Below are positions 40,003 to 48,141 of a stretch of 64,000 nt of DNA, one piece after another; the first letter of the stretch is position 1, and the number at the start of each line of letters is the position of its first letter. Below the pieces are notes generated by a model. The model was given only the letters and a program-made list of their open reading frames with translations, was not told the DNA's origin and made no database searches. The DNA lies in NCBI GenBank assembly GCA_900107365.1, contig FNPS01000006.1, forward strand, positions 1,452 through 65,451. Direction: 5' to 3'. Source of the DNA: Flavobacterium aquidurense. Lineage in GTDB: Bacteria > Bacteroidota > Bacteroidia > Flavobacteriales > Flavobacteriaceae. The translations under genes were made by a program, and so were the position numbers.

Positions 40003-41112
40003 TTACAATGCAATTGCTCCTTCTCCAATTTGATCGCAAATGTACTGACCATTCTGACAAAATACAACTAATTCGTCCTTAATAAATTGTAATACTTTAG
40101 CGCTAACGTTTTCGGGATAAAGTACATGTACATTTGCACCCGCATCCAGCGTAAAACAAACCGGAATCTGGGTTTCATTTCTGAATTTCCAAATTGCATT
40201 TATGATCTGCAAAGTATTTGGTTTCATCAAAATAAAATAGGGCATAGAGGTCATCATCATCGCATGTAAAGTCAACGCTTCACTCTCAACAACTTTAATG
40301 AATTCTTCCAGATTTCCATTTTCAAAAATGGCAATCAACTGATCCAGATTTTCATGTGCCTGAGCAAAACGTCTTTCAGCATACGGATGATTGTGCATCA
40401 AATCATGTCCAACAGTACTTGAAACCTGCTTTTCACCTTTGTCAACCAATAAAATAGTATCCTGGTAATTCTTGAAATTTTCATGAATTGCATACGGAAA
40501 TTCAACTCCAAATAAATCAGAGCTTCCTATAGTTTTGTGCTGATTTGCTTCGCCAATTCGCTCCCGCTCCTGTCCCCAAACTACAACCTTTCCTTTTACA
40601 CTGCGGCAAGCACTTCCCGAACCTAAACGAGCTAAAAAAGACGCTTTTTGATAGAAATAATCTTCTGTCATTTCAGGATATAGCTCTTTCTCCAAACTCA
40701 TAAAATTCATGGCCAAAGCCGCCATTCCAGATGCTGAAGAAGCGATTCCTGAACTGTGCGGAAAGGTATTTTGAGTATCAATCGTAAAATGATACTCTTT
40801 CAAAAACGGAAGATACACTTCAATTCGCTCTAAAAACTTCTGAATTTTCGGTTTGAAATCTTCTTTTGGTTTTCCTTCAAATAATAAATCAAATGAAAAA
40901 GAATTTTGGTTTACTCTTTTTTCAAAACCTAATTGGGTAATGGTTTTACAGTTATTCAACGTAAAACTAACTGAAGGATTTGCCGGAATTTGATTGTCTT
41001 TTTTCCCCCAATATTTTACTAATGCAATATTGCTGGGAGCGCTCCACTCAAAATTTCCGTTTTCGATTGTAGAAGTATATTTTTTAGGAATAAAATCAGC
41101 TGTTGTAAACAT
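40003..41112 (-). CDS. mvaD: Diphosphomevalonate decarboxylase
   Basis: 369 residues from ATG 41112; an upstream in-frame Met at 41157 adds an unlikely KKFKNYLCQNLYF stretch. The signature WSAPSNIALVKYWGKKDNQIPANPSVSFTLNNC is that of mevalonate diphosphate decarboxylase. SSGIASSASGMAALA is the ATP loop, and TLDAGANVHVLYP holds the catalytic Asp. It makes isopentenyl diphosphate from mevalonate diphosphate, the last step of the mevalonate pathway. The neighbouring GHMP kinase and prenyltransferase fit this role. Confidence 0.93.
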   Translation of the reverse strand: MFTTADFIPKKYTSTIENGNFEWSAPSNIALVKYWGKKDNQIPANPSVSFTLNNCKTITQLGFEKRVNQNSFSFDLLFEGKPKEDFKPKIQKFLERIEVYLPFLKEYHFTIDTQNTFPHSSGIASSASGMAALAMNFMSLEKELYPEMTEDYFYQKASFLARLGSGSACRSVKGKVVVWGQERERIGEANQHKTIGSSDLFGVEFPYAIHENFKNYQDTILLVDKGEKQVSSTVGHDLMHNHPYAERRFAQAHENLDQLIAIFENGNLEEFIKVVESEALTLHAMMMTSMPYFILMKPNTLQIINAIWKFRNETQIPVCFTLDAGANVHVLYPENVSAKVLQFIKDELVVFCQNGQYICDQIGEGAIAL

Positions 41113-41262
41113 GAAATATAAATTTTGGCAAAGATAGTTTTTAAATTTTTTCACCATATAAGTAATATAAGAAAATATAAAGATGCTTTATTAAATGAAC
41201 TTGTAATACTTATTTAGCGTACAATTTTTCTTTTGACTATTTTTGATTCAAAATTTAATAAA

Positions 41263-41739
41263 ATGAATAAATTCGTAAAAATTGCGATAGCTTTATTGGT
41301 TTGTTTAGCGGTAGGATACTCTGCAAGTACAGTAACAAGGCCAAGTGTAGAAAGCTGGTATCCAACGCTTGTAAAACCAATTTTTAATCCGCCAAATTGG
41401 ATTTTCATGCCAATGTGGACATTACTTTATATTTTGATGGCGGTCGCTGCCGGATTAGTATGGGATAAAATCAAAGAACAAAATGACGTCGTAAAAAAAG
41501 CACTTCTTTTCTTTATTATTCAGTTAACGCTGAATGCGATTTGGTCTTATTTATTCTTCGGATTAAAAAATCCGCTTTTGGCTTTAATCGAAATTGCGCT
41601 TTTATGGCTGATGATTTATGAAACGTATTTAAAATTTATCAAAATCAATAAAACTGCGGGTTATTTACTGATTCCATATATGGCTTGGGTTGCTTTTGCG
41701 GCGGTTTTGAATGCTAGTATTTGGTGGCTGAACAGGTAA
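41263..41739 (+). CDS. TspO/MBR-family tryptophan-rich sensory protein
   Basis: 158 residues from ATG 41263; the TTG at 41233 upstream lies in the probable promoter (TATTTTTG at 41238-41245). Five transmembrane helices carry the TspO marks SWYPTLVKPIFNPPNWIFMPMWTLLYILMAVAAGLVW and LNAIWSYLFFGLKNP, and the C-terminal AWVAFAAVLNASIWWLN. TspO proteins bind porphyrins and cholesterol-like ligands; in bacteria they regulate tetrapyrrole or stress responses. Monocistronic. Confidence 0.92.
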   Translation: MNKFVKIAIALLVCLAVGYSASTVTRPSVESWYPTLVKPIFNPPNWIFMPMWTLLYILMAVAAGLVWDKIKEQNDVVKKALLFFIIQLTLNAIWSYLFFGLKNPLLALIEIALLWLMIYETYLKFIKINKTAGYLLIPYMAWVAFAAVLNASIWWLNR

Positions 41740-41760
41740 GATTTTGTTTCAAGTTTTTTT

Positions 41761-41778
41761 GTTTCAGGTTTCAAGTTT
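41761..41778. repeat. Short GTTTCAGGTTTCAAGTTT copy
   Basis: Eighteen bases shared with 30893-30918 and 32373-32398, in the gap after the TspO gene. AGTTTTTTT precedes it. Confidence 0.75.
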
Positions 41779-41878
41779 AATCAATACGTTTTATGCTATG
41801 AATAGATTTTAAGTTTTCTATTGCCTTATTGATTTGTTTGAATTATATTTTTCTTAAAATGGAAAAAACTAAAAAAAT

Positions 41879-42601
41879 CTATTTCAACTTCTTAAATTCT
41901 TCATTTTTAGCATACAAAAAATCCATCGTTGCCAAAACATTCGGATGTTCTAAAAGGATTTTCGATTTTGGATCAACATCACAAAAATTTAGGAAAAGTT
42001 CTTTTTCTTCTGGTTTTAATTTTAAATTTTTAACGAAGAAATCAGGTGGACAAGAAGCGATGACAAGTTTCTTAAAACGGTTTTCATGCGGCTCAATTTT
42101 CTTCTTCGGTTTATCAAAAATGGGGTAAGTGAAATTTATAGCATTTTTAATTTTACCATCATAAACAGTAACGTTTGTAGTAACATCATCAAATTGCTTG
42201 CGAATTTTGATTTTATTTATTTCTTCTCTATCGTTGGCGATTTTTTTAAGTTCAGTTTTAGTAAAAACTGCTCGAGAAACTACAACATTTTCCAGTTCTT
42301 CGGCTTTTGGAGTCATTTCAACAATGAAATAGTTTTTTTCTAAATCTTTTAAAGTTAGCTTCAATCTTGTAAATAAATAATCCTTTGAAAAAAACAATAA
42401 ACTGTCCTGCTCTTTTGCTAAAATAGAAAACTCTCCCAATTCATTTGTTCTCGTACTAGTTTGTGCAGTTTTGTTTATGACTTCAACATTTTTAAGTAAC
42501 AGTTCTTGAGAAATGACTTTTCCTTGAAGGACTTTCTCTGTCTGCGAAATACTAAGCTGATAAGTGAAAAAAGAAATTGTGGTGAGTAGTTTTACTTTCA
42601 T
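41879..42601 (-). CDS. CarboxypepD_reg-like secreted protein, copy A
   Basis: 240 residues with a signal peptide (MKVKLLTTISFFTYQLSISQ). A carboxypeptidase regulatory-like beta-sandwich (LQGKVISQELLLKNVEVINKTAQTSTRTNELGEFSILAKEQDSLLFFSKDY) is followed by a helical C-terminal region ending in AKNEEFKKLK. It has no TonB plug or barrel, so it is not a receptor. Copy B lies four bases upstream with the same layout and a nearly identical signal peptide, the product of tandem duplication. Such proteins occur in Flavobacteria without a known function. Confidence 0.8.
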   Translation of the reverse strand: MKVKLLTTISFFTYQLSISQTEKVLQGKVISQELLLKNVEVINKTAQTSTRTNELGEFSILAKEQDSLLFFSKDYLFTRLKLTLKDLEKNYFIVEMTPKAEELENVVVSRAVFTKTELKKIANDREEINKIKIRKQFDDVTTNVTVYDGKIKNAINFTYPIFDKPKKKIEPHENRFKKLVIASCPPDFFVKNLKLKPEEKELFLNFCDVDPKSKILLEHPNVLATMDFLYAKNEEFKKLK

Positions 42602-42605
42602 CTAA

Positions 42606-43340
42606 TTATTTTTTTAATTTCTTAAACTCATCATTTTTAGCAGTCAAAAAATCCATTGTTGCCAGAATATTAGAATGCTCTAAAAGCGTTTTAGATTTTG
42701 TATCGGCATCACAGAATTGAAGAAAAAGTTCCTTTTCTTCGGAAGTTAATTTTAGGTCTTTCGTAAAGAAAGTTTCAGGAACTGTAGTTATAATAAGTTT
42801 TTTAAAATCGATTTCCTGAGTTTTCTTTTTGGGTTCTTCTTTATCGGTTTTAAATAAACTTATAATTTTGCTGCTAATTGCACCAAAATTCATTCCGTTT
42901 GGTATTGTGCCATCATAAACCGGAATAAAGCGTCTTAAATCTTTGGCCTCATTGTCAGTGTTTACTCTCGCAATTGCTTCTGCATCAAAATCAATTTTAG
43001 GAAGTTCCATTTTGGTTATGACCACTTCCTTTAGCTCTTCTGGTTTTAGGATCATATTGATTACCAGATTATTGGTCTCAATATTTTGATGAGTTATTTT
43101 CAATCTCGAAAAGAAATAATCTTTAGAAAAGAAAATCAGGCTGTCTTTAATATTTACCAAAATAGAAAATTCTCCCAAAGCATTTGTAGTCGTACTTGTT
43201 TTGGCTGTTTTATTAATGACTTCGACACCTTTTAGGACATTGCTTTGAGAAACAACTTTTCCGTGAAGTAATTTTTCCGTTTGAGAAATAGAAAGCTGGT
43301 AAGTGAAAAAAGAAATTGTGGTAAGTAATTTTACTTTCAT
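42606..43340 (-). CDS. CarboxypepD_reg-like secreted protein, copy B
   Basis: 244 residues with the same signal peptide as copy A (identical through SISQTEK). The beta-sandwich (LHGKVVSQSNVLKGVEVINKTAKTSTTTNALGEFSILVNIKDSLIFFSKDYF) and the C-terminal helix with TAKNDEFKKLKK correspond throughout; the middle part has diverged (for example PELKEVVITKME here, EELENVVVSRAVF there). It precedes copy A by 4 bases, so they are co-transcribed. The two copies may interact or act on different partners. Confidence 0.8.
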   Translation of the reverse strand: MKVKLLTTISFFTYQLSISQTEKLLHGKVVSQSNVLKGVEVINKTAKTSTTTNALGEFSILVNIKDSLIFFSKDYFFSRLKITHQNIETNNLVINMILKPEELKEVVITKMELPKIDFDAEAIARVNTDNEAKDLRRFIPVYDGTIPNGMNFGAISSKIISLFKTDKEEPKKKTQEIDFKKLIITTVPETFFTKDLKLTSEEKELFLQFCDADTKSKTLLEHSNILATMDFLTAKNDEFKKLKK

Positions 43341-43433
43341 CTAATGGTATTTAGTTGATAGTAAAATTATTAGTATAGTCTTAACGAAAACTTACAGAAT
43401 CTGTAAATTCTTGTTAATTCGGTTTTGTCGAGT

Positions 43434-43524
43434 TTTCAGTCTCAGTCGCAGTTTACAGTCACAGTTCACAGTCACAGTTTTCAGTCTCAGTCAAAACAAC
43501 TGAAACTGTGACTGAGACTGAAAA
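43434..43524. repeat. CAGTCTCAG palindrome, second locus
   Basis: TTTTCAGTCTCAGTCGCAG and TTCACAGTCACAG words (43434-43484) face CTGAAACTGTGACTGAGACTGAAAAC (43499-43524). This is the same family as 19030-19167. It lies between copy B and the HAD gene. Confidence 0.9.
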
Positions 43525-43528
43525 CTTT

Positions 43529-44176
43529 CTACAATATTTCAATTAAATCTGAAGGCGTATTGATTACCAATTTGGCACCGCTGGCGATCAATTCTTCTTC
43601 TGTTCTATAACCCCATGAAACGCCAAGGGGAAACATATTGGCATTTGTCGCTGTTAGCATATCAATATCGGAGTCGCCGATGAAAATAATTTCTTCTGTT
43701 TTTAGGTTCCAGTTTTTGCTTATTTCAATTGCTTCAAACGGATTTGGTTTTTTAAGCGCTTCAGTACTTAAACCAACGGCGGTATTAAAATAATCCGGGA
43801 ATATTTCTGAAGCTATTTTTTTGGTAAGCTCGTCTGCTTTGTTGGAAAAAACGGCTAATTTGATATCTCTTGAAACTAAATTATCCAGCAATTCAACAAT
43901 TCCTGCGTAAGGTTTTGTTTTCAGCGTGCAAATTTCACGATATTCCGCAATCATATTTTCGAAACAAACTTCGATTTCATTTTCTGAATTGTTTGATGCC
44001 GGCAAAGCTTTGCTTACTAAATTTCGCAATCCGCTTCCTATAAAATATTGATAAGCATCATAAGTATGTGTCGGATAATTTAGAGTTGTAAGAACATTAT
44101 TCATTGCGTCTGAAATGTCTTCTAGTGAGTTGACTAATGTTCCGTCTAAATCAAAAATAATTCCTTTATATTTCAT
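43529..44176 (-). CDS. HAD-family hydrolase, phosphoglycolate phosphatase-like
   Basis: 215 residues. Motif I is FDLDGTLVNS with Asp9 and Asp11, and the later motifs are LAVFSNKADELT, KPNPFEAIEI and IIFIGDSDIDMLTATNA. The cap is small and helical. It resembles phosphoglycolate phosphatase (Gph), which salvages 2-phosphoglycolate from DNA repair, but family members have broad substrates. It lies 5 bases from the flavoprotein gene on the same strand and is probably co-transcribed with it. Confidence 0.86.
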   Translation of the reverse strand: MKYKGIIFDLDGTLVNSLEDISDAMNNVLTTLNYPTHTYDAYQYFIGSGLRNLVSKALPASNNSENEIEVCFENMIAEYREICTLKTKPYAGIVELLDNLVSRDIKLAVFSNKADELTKKIASEIFPDYFNTAVGLSTEALKKPNPFEAIEISKNWNLKTEEIIFIGDSDIDMLTATNANMFPLGVSWGYRTEEELIASGAKLVINTPSDLIEIL

Positions 44177-44181
44177 TCTAA

Positions 44182-45390
44182 TTATATATTGTTAGCCAAA
44201 ATAAACCCGCTTGTCCAGGCATTTTGAAAATTAAAACCTCCTGTGATAGCATCGATATTTACAATTTCACCAGCAAAATAAAGGTTTTGATGCAATTTGC
44301 TTTCCATGGTTTTAAAGTTGATTTCTTTTAAATCAATACCACCGGCTGTAACGAATTCTTCTTTAAAAGTACTTTTTCCGTTGACCTGAAATTTTGCTTT
44401 TGTGAGTTGGGAAGCTAAGTTCTGCAATTGAATTTTAGATAAATCAGCCCATTTTGTTTCCGCGTCAATTTCAGAAGCCAAAACCAAACTTTCCCACAAA
44501 CGATTTGGGAAGTCGAAAGGCGATTTTTTTGAAACGGCTTTTTTGGCGTGTTCCTGTTTTAAGTCTTTCAGAATTTTCTCTGCATCTTCTGTATCTATAT
44601 CATTTAACCAATTTACAAAAATCGTAAACTGATAATTTTTGTCGAATAAAATGCGCGCACCCCATGCCGAAAGTTTCAAAATCGCTGGGCCGCTCATTCC
44701 CCAATGTGTGATTAACAAAGGTCCGGTTGATTCTAGTTTGGTATCTTTTACATTAACGGTAACTTGTGCCGCAACGCCAGGTAATTCTTTAATTCGAGAA
44801 TCTTTGATGTTGAAAGTAAATAGGGAAGGAACAGGGCTAATAATCGCATGTCCTTTCTCCTGAAGCATTTCCCATATTTTAGGATTGCTTCCGGTTGCTA
44901 AAACTAATTTTTCGGCTGTAAATTTATCGTTTTGGGTATCGATTTTCCAATGATTTTCTGCCTTGTAAATCGATTGTACGCTTTGACCTGTCAACACTTT
45001 GATGCCTAATTTTCCGGTTGCTTTTAAGAAACAATCGATTATCGTTTGCGAAGAATTCGAAACCGGAAACATTCTGCCATCGTCTTCAATTTTTAATTCA
45101 ACGCCATGTTTTTCGAACCATTCTATTGTATCGCCCGAACAAAATTGATGAAAAGGGCCGCGAAGTTCTTTTTCGCCACGCGGATAAAATTTGACCAATT
45201 CATTCGGTTCAAAACAAGCGTGGGTTACGTTGCATCTTCCGCCACCAGAAACGCGGACTTTAGAAAGTACTTCTTTCCCTCTTTCTAAAATGGCAATTTT
45301 CAGTTTCGGATTTTTCTCTGCAATATTTATTGCTGTAAAAAAACCTGCAGCGCCTCCGCCAACAATTAGGATATCGAAATTTTGAATCAT
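44182..45390 (-). CDS. HI0933/YhiN-family FAD-dependent oxidoreductase
   Basis: 402 residues from ATG 45390. A GTG six codons earlier lies in the CACGAATTC palindrome and is rejected. The dinucleotide fold IVGGGAAGFFTAINIAEKNP begins near residue 7, then come VRVSGGGRCNVTHA and the late FAD motif AGEIVNIDAITGGFNFQNAWTSG. The family (HI0933-like) reduces unknown substrates; some members act in tRNA or cofactor modification. The neighbouring HAD gene gives no clear hint. FAD binding is the only function supported by the sequence. Confidence 0.88.
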   Translation of the reverse strand: MIQNFDILIVGGGAAGFFTAINIAEKNPKLKIAILERGKEVLSKVRVSGGGRCNVTHACFEPNELVKFYPRGEKELRGPFHQFCSGDTIEWFEKHGVELKIEDDGRMFPVSNSSQTIIDCFLKATGKLGIKVLTGQSVQSIYKAENHWKIDTQNDKFTAEKLVLATGSNPKIWEMLQEKGHAIISPVPSLFTFNIKDSRIKELPGVAAQVTVNVKDTKLESTGPLLITHWGMSGPAILKLSAWGARILFDKNYQFTIFVNWLNDIDTEDAEKILKDLKQEHAKKAVSKKSPFDFPNRLWESLVLASEIDAETKWADLSKIQLQNLASQLTKAKFQVNGKSTFKEEFVTAGGIDLKEINFKTMESKLHQNLYFAGEIVNIDAITGGFNFQNAWTSGFILANNI

Positions 45391-45400
45391 ATTTTTTGGG

Positions 45401-45468
45401 TTAGCCACGAATTCACGAATTATTTTTTGACAATGTTTGAGAAAAAATAATTCGTGAATTCGTGGCTA
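45401..45468. repeat. CACGAATTCACGAATT palindrome, copy 1
   Basis: The left arm TTAGCCACGAATTCACG... (45401-45428) and the right arm ...TTCGTGAATTCGTGGCTA (45442-45468) are perfect reverse complements over 27 bases, with a 13-base loop. Two more copies lie at 46226-46289 and 48050-48117. Confidence 0.95.
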
Positions 45469-45477
45469 TTTTAAACT

Positions 45478-46155
45478 TTATATTTTATCTGGAAAATCAG
45501 TAATTATTCCGTCAACTTTAAAACTTTTTATTTTTTGAATGTCTTCCTCGATATTTACTGTCCAGGGCAAAACCAGAAATCCTTTTTCCTGAATTTCCTT
45601 AGTATTTTCCTCATTCAATAAATGATAATAAGGATGAATGGCCTTTGCTTTTATTGTTTCGGCGAAAGCCAAAGCTAGATTCAAATCGGTTTCTGTTAAT
45701 ACACCAATTGGGATGTTTTGATTTAAATCATGAACATGTTGCAGGGCACTCCAATCAAAACTCGAAACGATAAAATGCTCGTATTTCCAATTTTTCTCTG
45801 AAATATATTCTTCAATTAAAGCTACAACTTTAGAGAAAGTATCGGAATTTTTCAATTCGATATTGATCAGGCACTTTTTATCTACCAGATTAAAAACTTC
45901 ATTTAAAGTTGGAATTTCATGCTTTTCGGCAATCAGAAATGATTTTAACTCCGGCAAAGATAAGGTATTTACAAAACCTTTCCCGCTGGTCATTTTGTCG
46001 ATGGTATCATCGTGAATTACAATTATATGCCCGTCAACGCTTAAATGAACGTCAAGTTCGATTCCGTCGGCATTTAGGTCCAATGCTTTTTGGAAGGCTT
46101 GTAAAGTATTCTCGGGTTCGTAGCCTTTGGCACCGCGATGTGCTATTTTTAGCAT
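45478..46155 (-). CDS. Glycerophosphodiester phosphodiesterase
   Basis: 225 residues from ATG 46155. An upstream start at 46206 would be encoded by the TTTGCGGTTAA repeat, so the later Met is used. The catalytic start LKIAHRGAKGYEPENTLQAF and ADGIELDVHLSVDGHIIVIHDDTID are GDPD hallmarks with His, Glu and Asp ligands; the C-terminal VDGIITDFPDKI is also typical. It has no signal peptide, so it is cytosolic, releasing glycerol 3-phosphate from glycerophosphodiesters. It is flanked on both sides by CACGAATTC palindromes and lies at the end of the sus gene group, but its function is not obviously linked. Confidence 0.9.
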   Translation of the reverse strand: MLKIAHRGAKGYEPENTLQAFQKALDLNADGIELDVHLSVDGHIIVIHDDTIDKMTSGKGFVNTLSLPELKSFLIAEKHEIPTLNEVFNLVDKKCLINIELKNSDTFSKVVALIEEYISEKNWKYEHFIVSSFDWSALQHVHDLNQNIPIGVLTETDLNLALAFAETIKAKAIHPYYHLLNEENTKEIQEKGFLVLPWTVNIEEDIQKIKSFKVDGIITDFPDKI

Positions 46156-46166
46156 GTCTAGAGAGT

Positions 46167-46338
46167 TTAACCGCAAATGTCGCAAAGTTTTACGCAAAGG
46201 TCGCAAGGAATTTGTAAAAATTAAATAGCCACGAATTCACGAATTATTTTTTGACAATCATTGAAGATTTAAATTCGTGAATTCGTGGCGAAAAAACTAT
46301 GCGACCTTTGCGTAAAACTTTGCGCTCTTTGCGGTTAA
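46167..46338. repeat. Nested palindrome: TTAACCGCAAA arms enclosing a CACGAATTC palindrome
   Basis: Outer arms 46167-46205 and 46300-46338 are reverse complements over 39 bases with three mismatches (TTAACCGCAAATGTCGC; CTCTTTGCGGTTAA). Between them lies copy 2 of the CACGAATTC palindrome (46226-46289). The left arm starts 11 bases upstream of the GDPD start codon. The right arm contains the stop codon of the amylase gene (TAA at 46337-46335). The same outer family flanks the GxxExxY gene at 28463 and 29035. Confidence 0.92.
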
Positions 46339-48002
46339 GTACGTTCCAATAAAACGACATCGAAATCACTATCAATAGTAACTTTTCCATCGATAACTTC
46401 GATATTTTGAGCTGAATAAGTGTCTCTTACTTTTGTTCCGTTTTCAAAAATAGCATTTACTGGAATTTCTTTTTTTCCTTTTGGTAAATCTAAGCCAATA
46501 ATGACTTTATCTTCGAAAGTTCCTTTGGAGAACGTTCGGGAGAAAACATAAAATTCAGAACTAATTTGCTGATGAATTCCAGCACCAATGGCAGGATGAT
46601 TTTTTCTGAATTGCCCTAGTTTCTGCCAATGTAAAAGTGTTTTTTTGGTTTCCTGATTGTTCAGGATATCATCCCAATTCATGTTGGAACGAAGCGTTGC
46701 ATCGCCGTTTGTTCCTTCCACAACTAAAGATCTTCCTGATTCATCTCCGTAATAAACCTGCGACATTCCCGGAGATAATAATAGTTTTGTTCCGGCTTCT
46801 AAAGTTTTAGTTCTGTTCGCATCAAAAGGCTGACCGTCGTCATGCGATGACATATAATTAAGGACGGAATATCCTTTTAAGTCATTGTTTAAAGCATTTG
46901 AATATTTAGAAAATAAACCTTCGTAATTGTTTTGAGCGGCGTTCCATTTGAATTCAAAATTGATCATGCTGTTGAAACCATTCTGGAAATAATTTACTTT
47001 TCTGTCTCCAAAATCATAATCCTGTCCACCGCTAATTCCGTAACCGTAAACTTCGGCAATGGTATAAAATGGGTTTTGATCTAAAACCTGTAAAGGATGA
47101 TGTTTCTTCCAGTTTTCGAAAGCGTAATCACATTCTTTTTTAAAATCGGCCCAAACATCTTCGTTGGTATGTTTTACGGTATCGGCTCTGTAACCGTCAA
47201 TTCCGAATTCTGCGATATAATCCGTCAGCCATTTTATGATGTAATATTTTGGTGTTCTTGGATAATTGGTTCTTTTAAAGAATTCATCCAACGAAGCTAT
47301 TTCTTTTTCATAACGGCCTTCTTTTTTCCATTTTTCAATCAAAAAAGGAGGGAGTTGGACTTCCTGCGTACTTTCGGTCCTTATATCTGGAAGATTATCG
47401 ACCAAAGTACACATGGTTGTATTTTCGAATGATTTGTAATCACAAACTACTCCGGTTCTAACCCAATCCGAAGGCCAAACGGGATCTTCGGCAGTTACAG
47501 GTCCGGTATGATTGATTACGCCATCCAGAATAATTCTAATCCCTTTTTCGTGTGCTTTTTGAACTAGTTTTGCCAAATCTTCTTTAGTTCCAAAATTCGG
47601 ATCCAAAGCCGTCCAGTCTTTTGCCCAATACCCGTGAAATCCAAAAGTCAAACCTGTTCCTTCGTCAACGCCGTCGTGAATTTGCTCTACAATCGGCGTA
47701 AGCCAAATGGCATTTATTCCTAGTTTCTCAAAATATCCTGATTCGATTTTTTTTGTAATTCCGATGATATCTCCGCCTTCAAATCCGCGCAATTTTGCAG
47801 GGGTTTTGGTTCGGTTGAAATTTATGTCGTTGTCGGTATTTCCATTATAAAAACGATCGGTAAGTAAAAAGTAAACATTTGCTCCTTCCCAGACGAAAGG
47901 TGTTTTTGAAGTATTTTCGTTATTCATTGAAACTGATTTTGAGCCAGAACAACTCGTGATTAAGAATACTAAAGGTAAAAAAAGGAAAGTGTATTTTTTC
48001 AT
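46335..48002 (-). CDS. GH13 alpha-amylase, surface lipoprotein (SusG-like)
   Basis: 555 residues with a lipobox at Cys18 (FLITSCSGSKS), so it is lipid-anchored, probably on the outer membrane. The GH13 barrel is intact: nucleophile Asp274 in GIDGYRADTVKH, acid/base Glu317 in IAEVYGYG, and Asp388 in SSHDDG. The conserved DGVINHTGP and the C-terminal beta domain (QQISSEFYVFSRTF) are also visible. It would cut starch outside the cell into oligosaccharides for the SusCD pair. It is the last gene of the leftward sus operon; its stop codon lies in a palindromic repeat. Confidence 0.92.
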   Translation of the reverse strand: MKKYTFLFLPLVFLITSCSGSKSVSMNNENTSKTPFVWEGANVYFLLTDRFYNGNTDNDINFNRTKTPAKLRGFEGGDIIGITKKIESGYFEKLGINAIWLTPIVEQIHDGVDEGTGLTFGFHGYWAKDWTALDPNFGTKEDLAKLVQKAHEKGIRIILDGVINHTGPVTAEDPVWPSDWVRTGVVCDYKSFENTTMCTLVDNLPDIRTESTQEVQLPPFLIEKWKKEGRYEKEIASLDEFFKRTNYPRTPKYYIIKWLTDYIAEFGIDGYRADTVKHTNEDVWADFKKECDYAFENWKKHHPLQVLDQNPFYTIAEVYGYGISGGQDYDFGDRKVNYFQNGFNSMINFEFKWNAAQNNYEGLFSKYSNALNNDLKGYSVLNYMSSHDDGQPFDANRTKTLEAGTKLLLSPGMSQVYYGDESGRSLVVEGTNGDATLRSNMNWDDILNNQETKKTLLHWQKLGQFRKNHPAIGAGIHQQISSEFYVFSRTFSKGTFEDKVIIGLDLPKGKKEIPVNAIFENGTKVRDTYSAQNIEVIDGKVTIDSDFDVVLLERT

Positions 48003-48049
48003 TTATTCTGAATTTAACGAAGATTTATAATTTGATTAATGCAAAAAAA

Positions 48050-48117
48050 ATAGCCACGAATTCACGAATTTATTTTCTTCAATAAGATGCTAAATAATAA
48101 TTCGTGAATTCGTGGCG
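48050..48117. repeat. CACGAATTCACGAATT palindrome, copy 3
   Basis: ATAGCCACGAATTCACGAATT (48050-48070) faces AATTCGTGAATTCGTGGC (48099-48116) across an AT-rich loop. It lies between the two GH13 genes of the same operon. Related to 45401-45468 and 46226-46289. Confidence 0.93.
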
Positions 48118-48141
48118 GAAAAAATTAAACGTACTCCGGTT

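Noticed and set aside
47097..47432. Plus-strand ORF of 111 residues within the amylase gene
   Set aside because: Antisense to the conserved GH13 barrel; the hydrophobic, Phe-rich translation is typical of an opposite-strand shadow.
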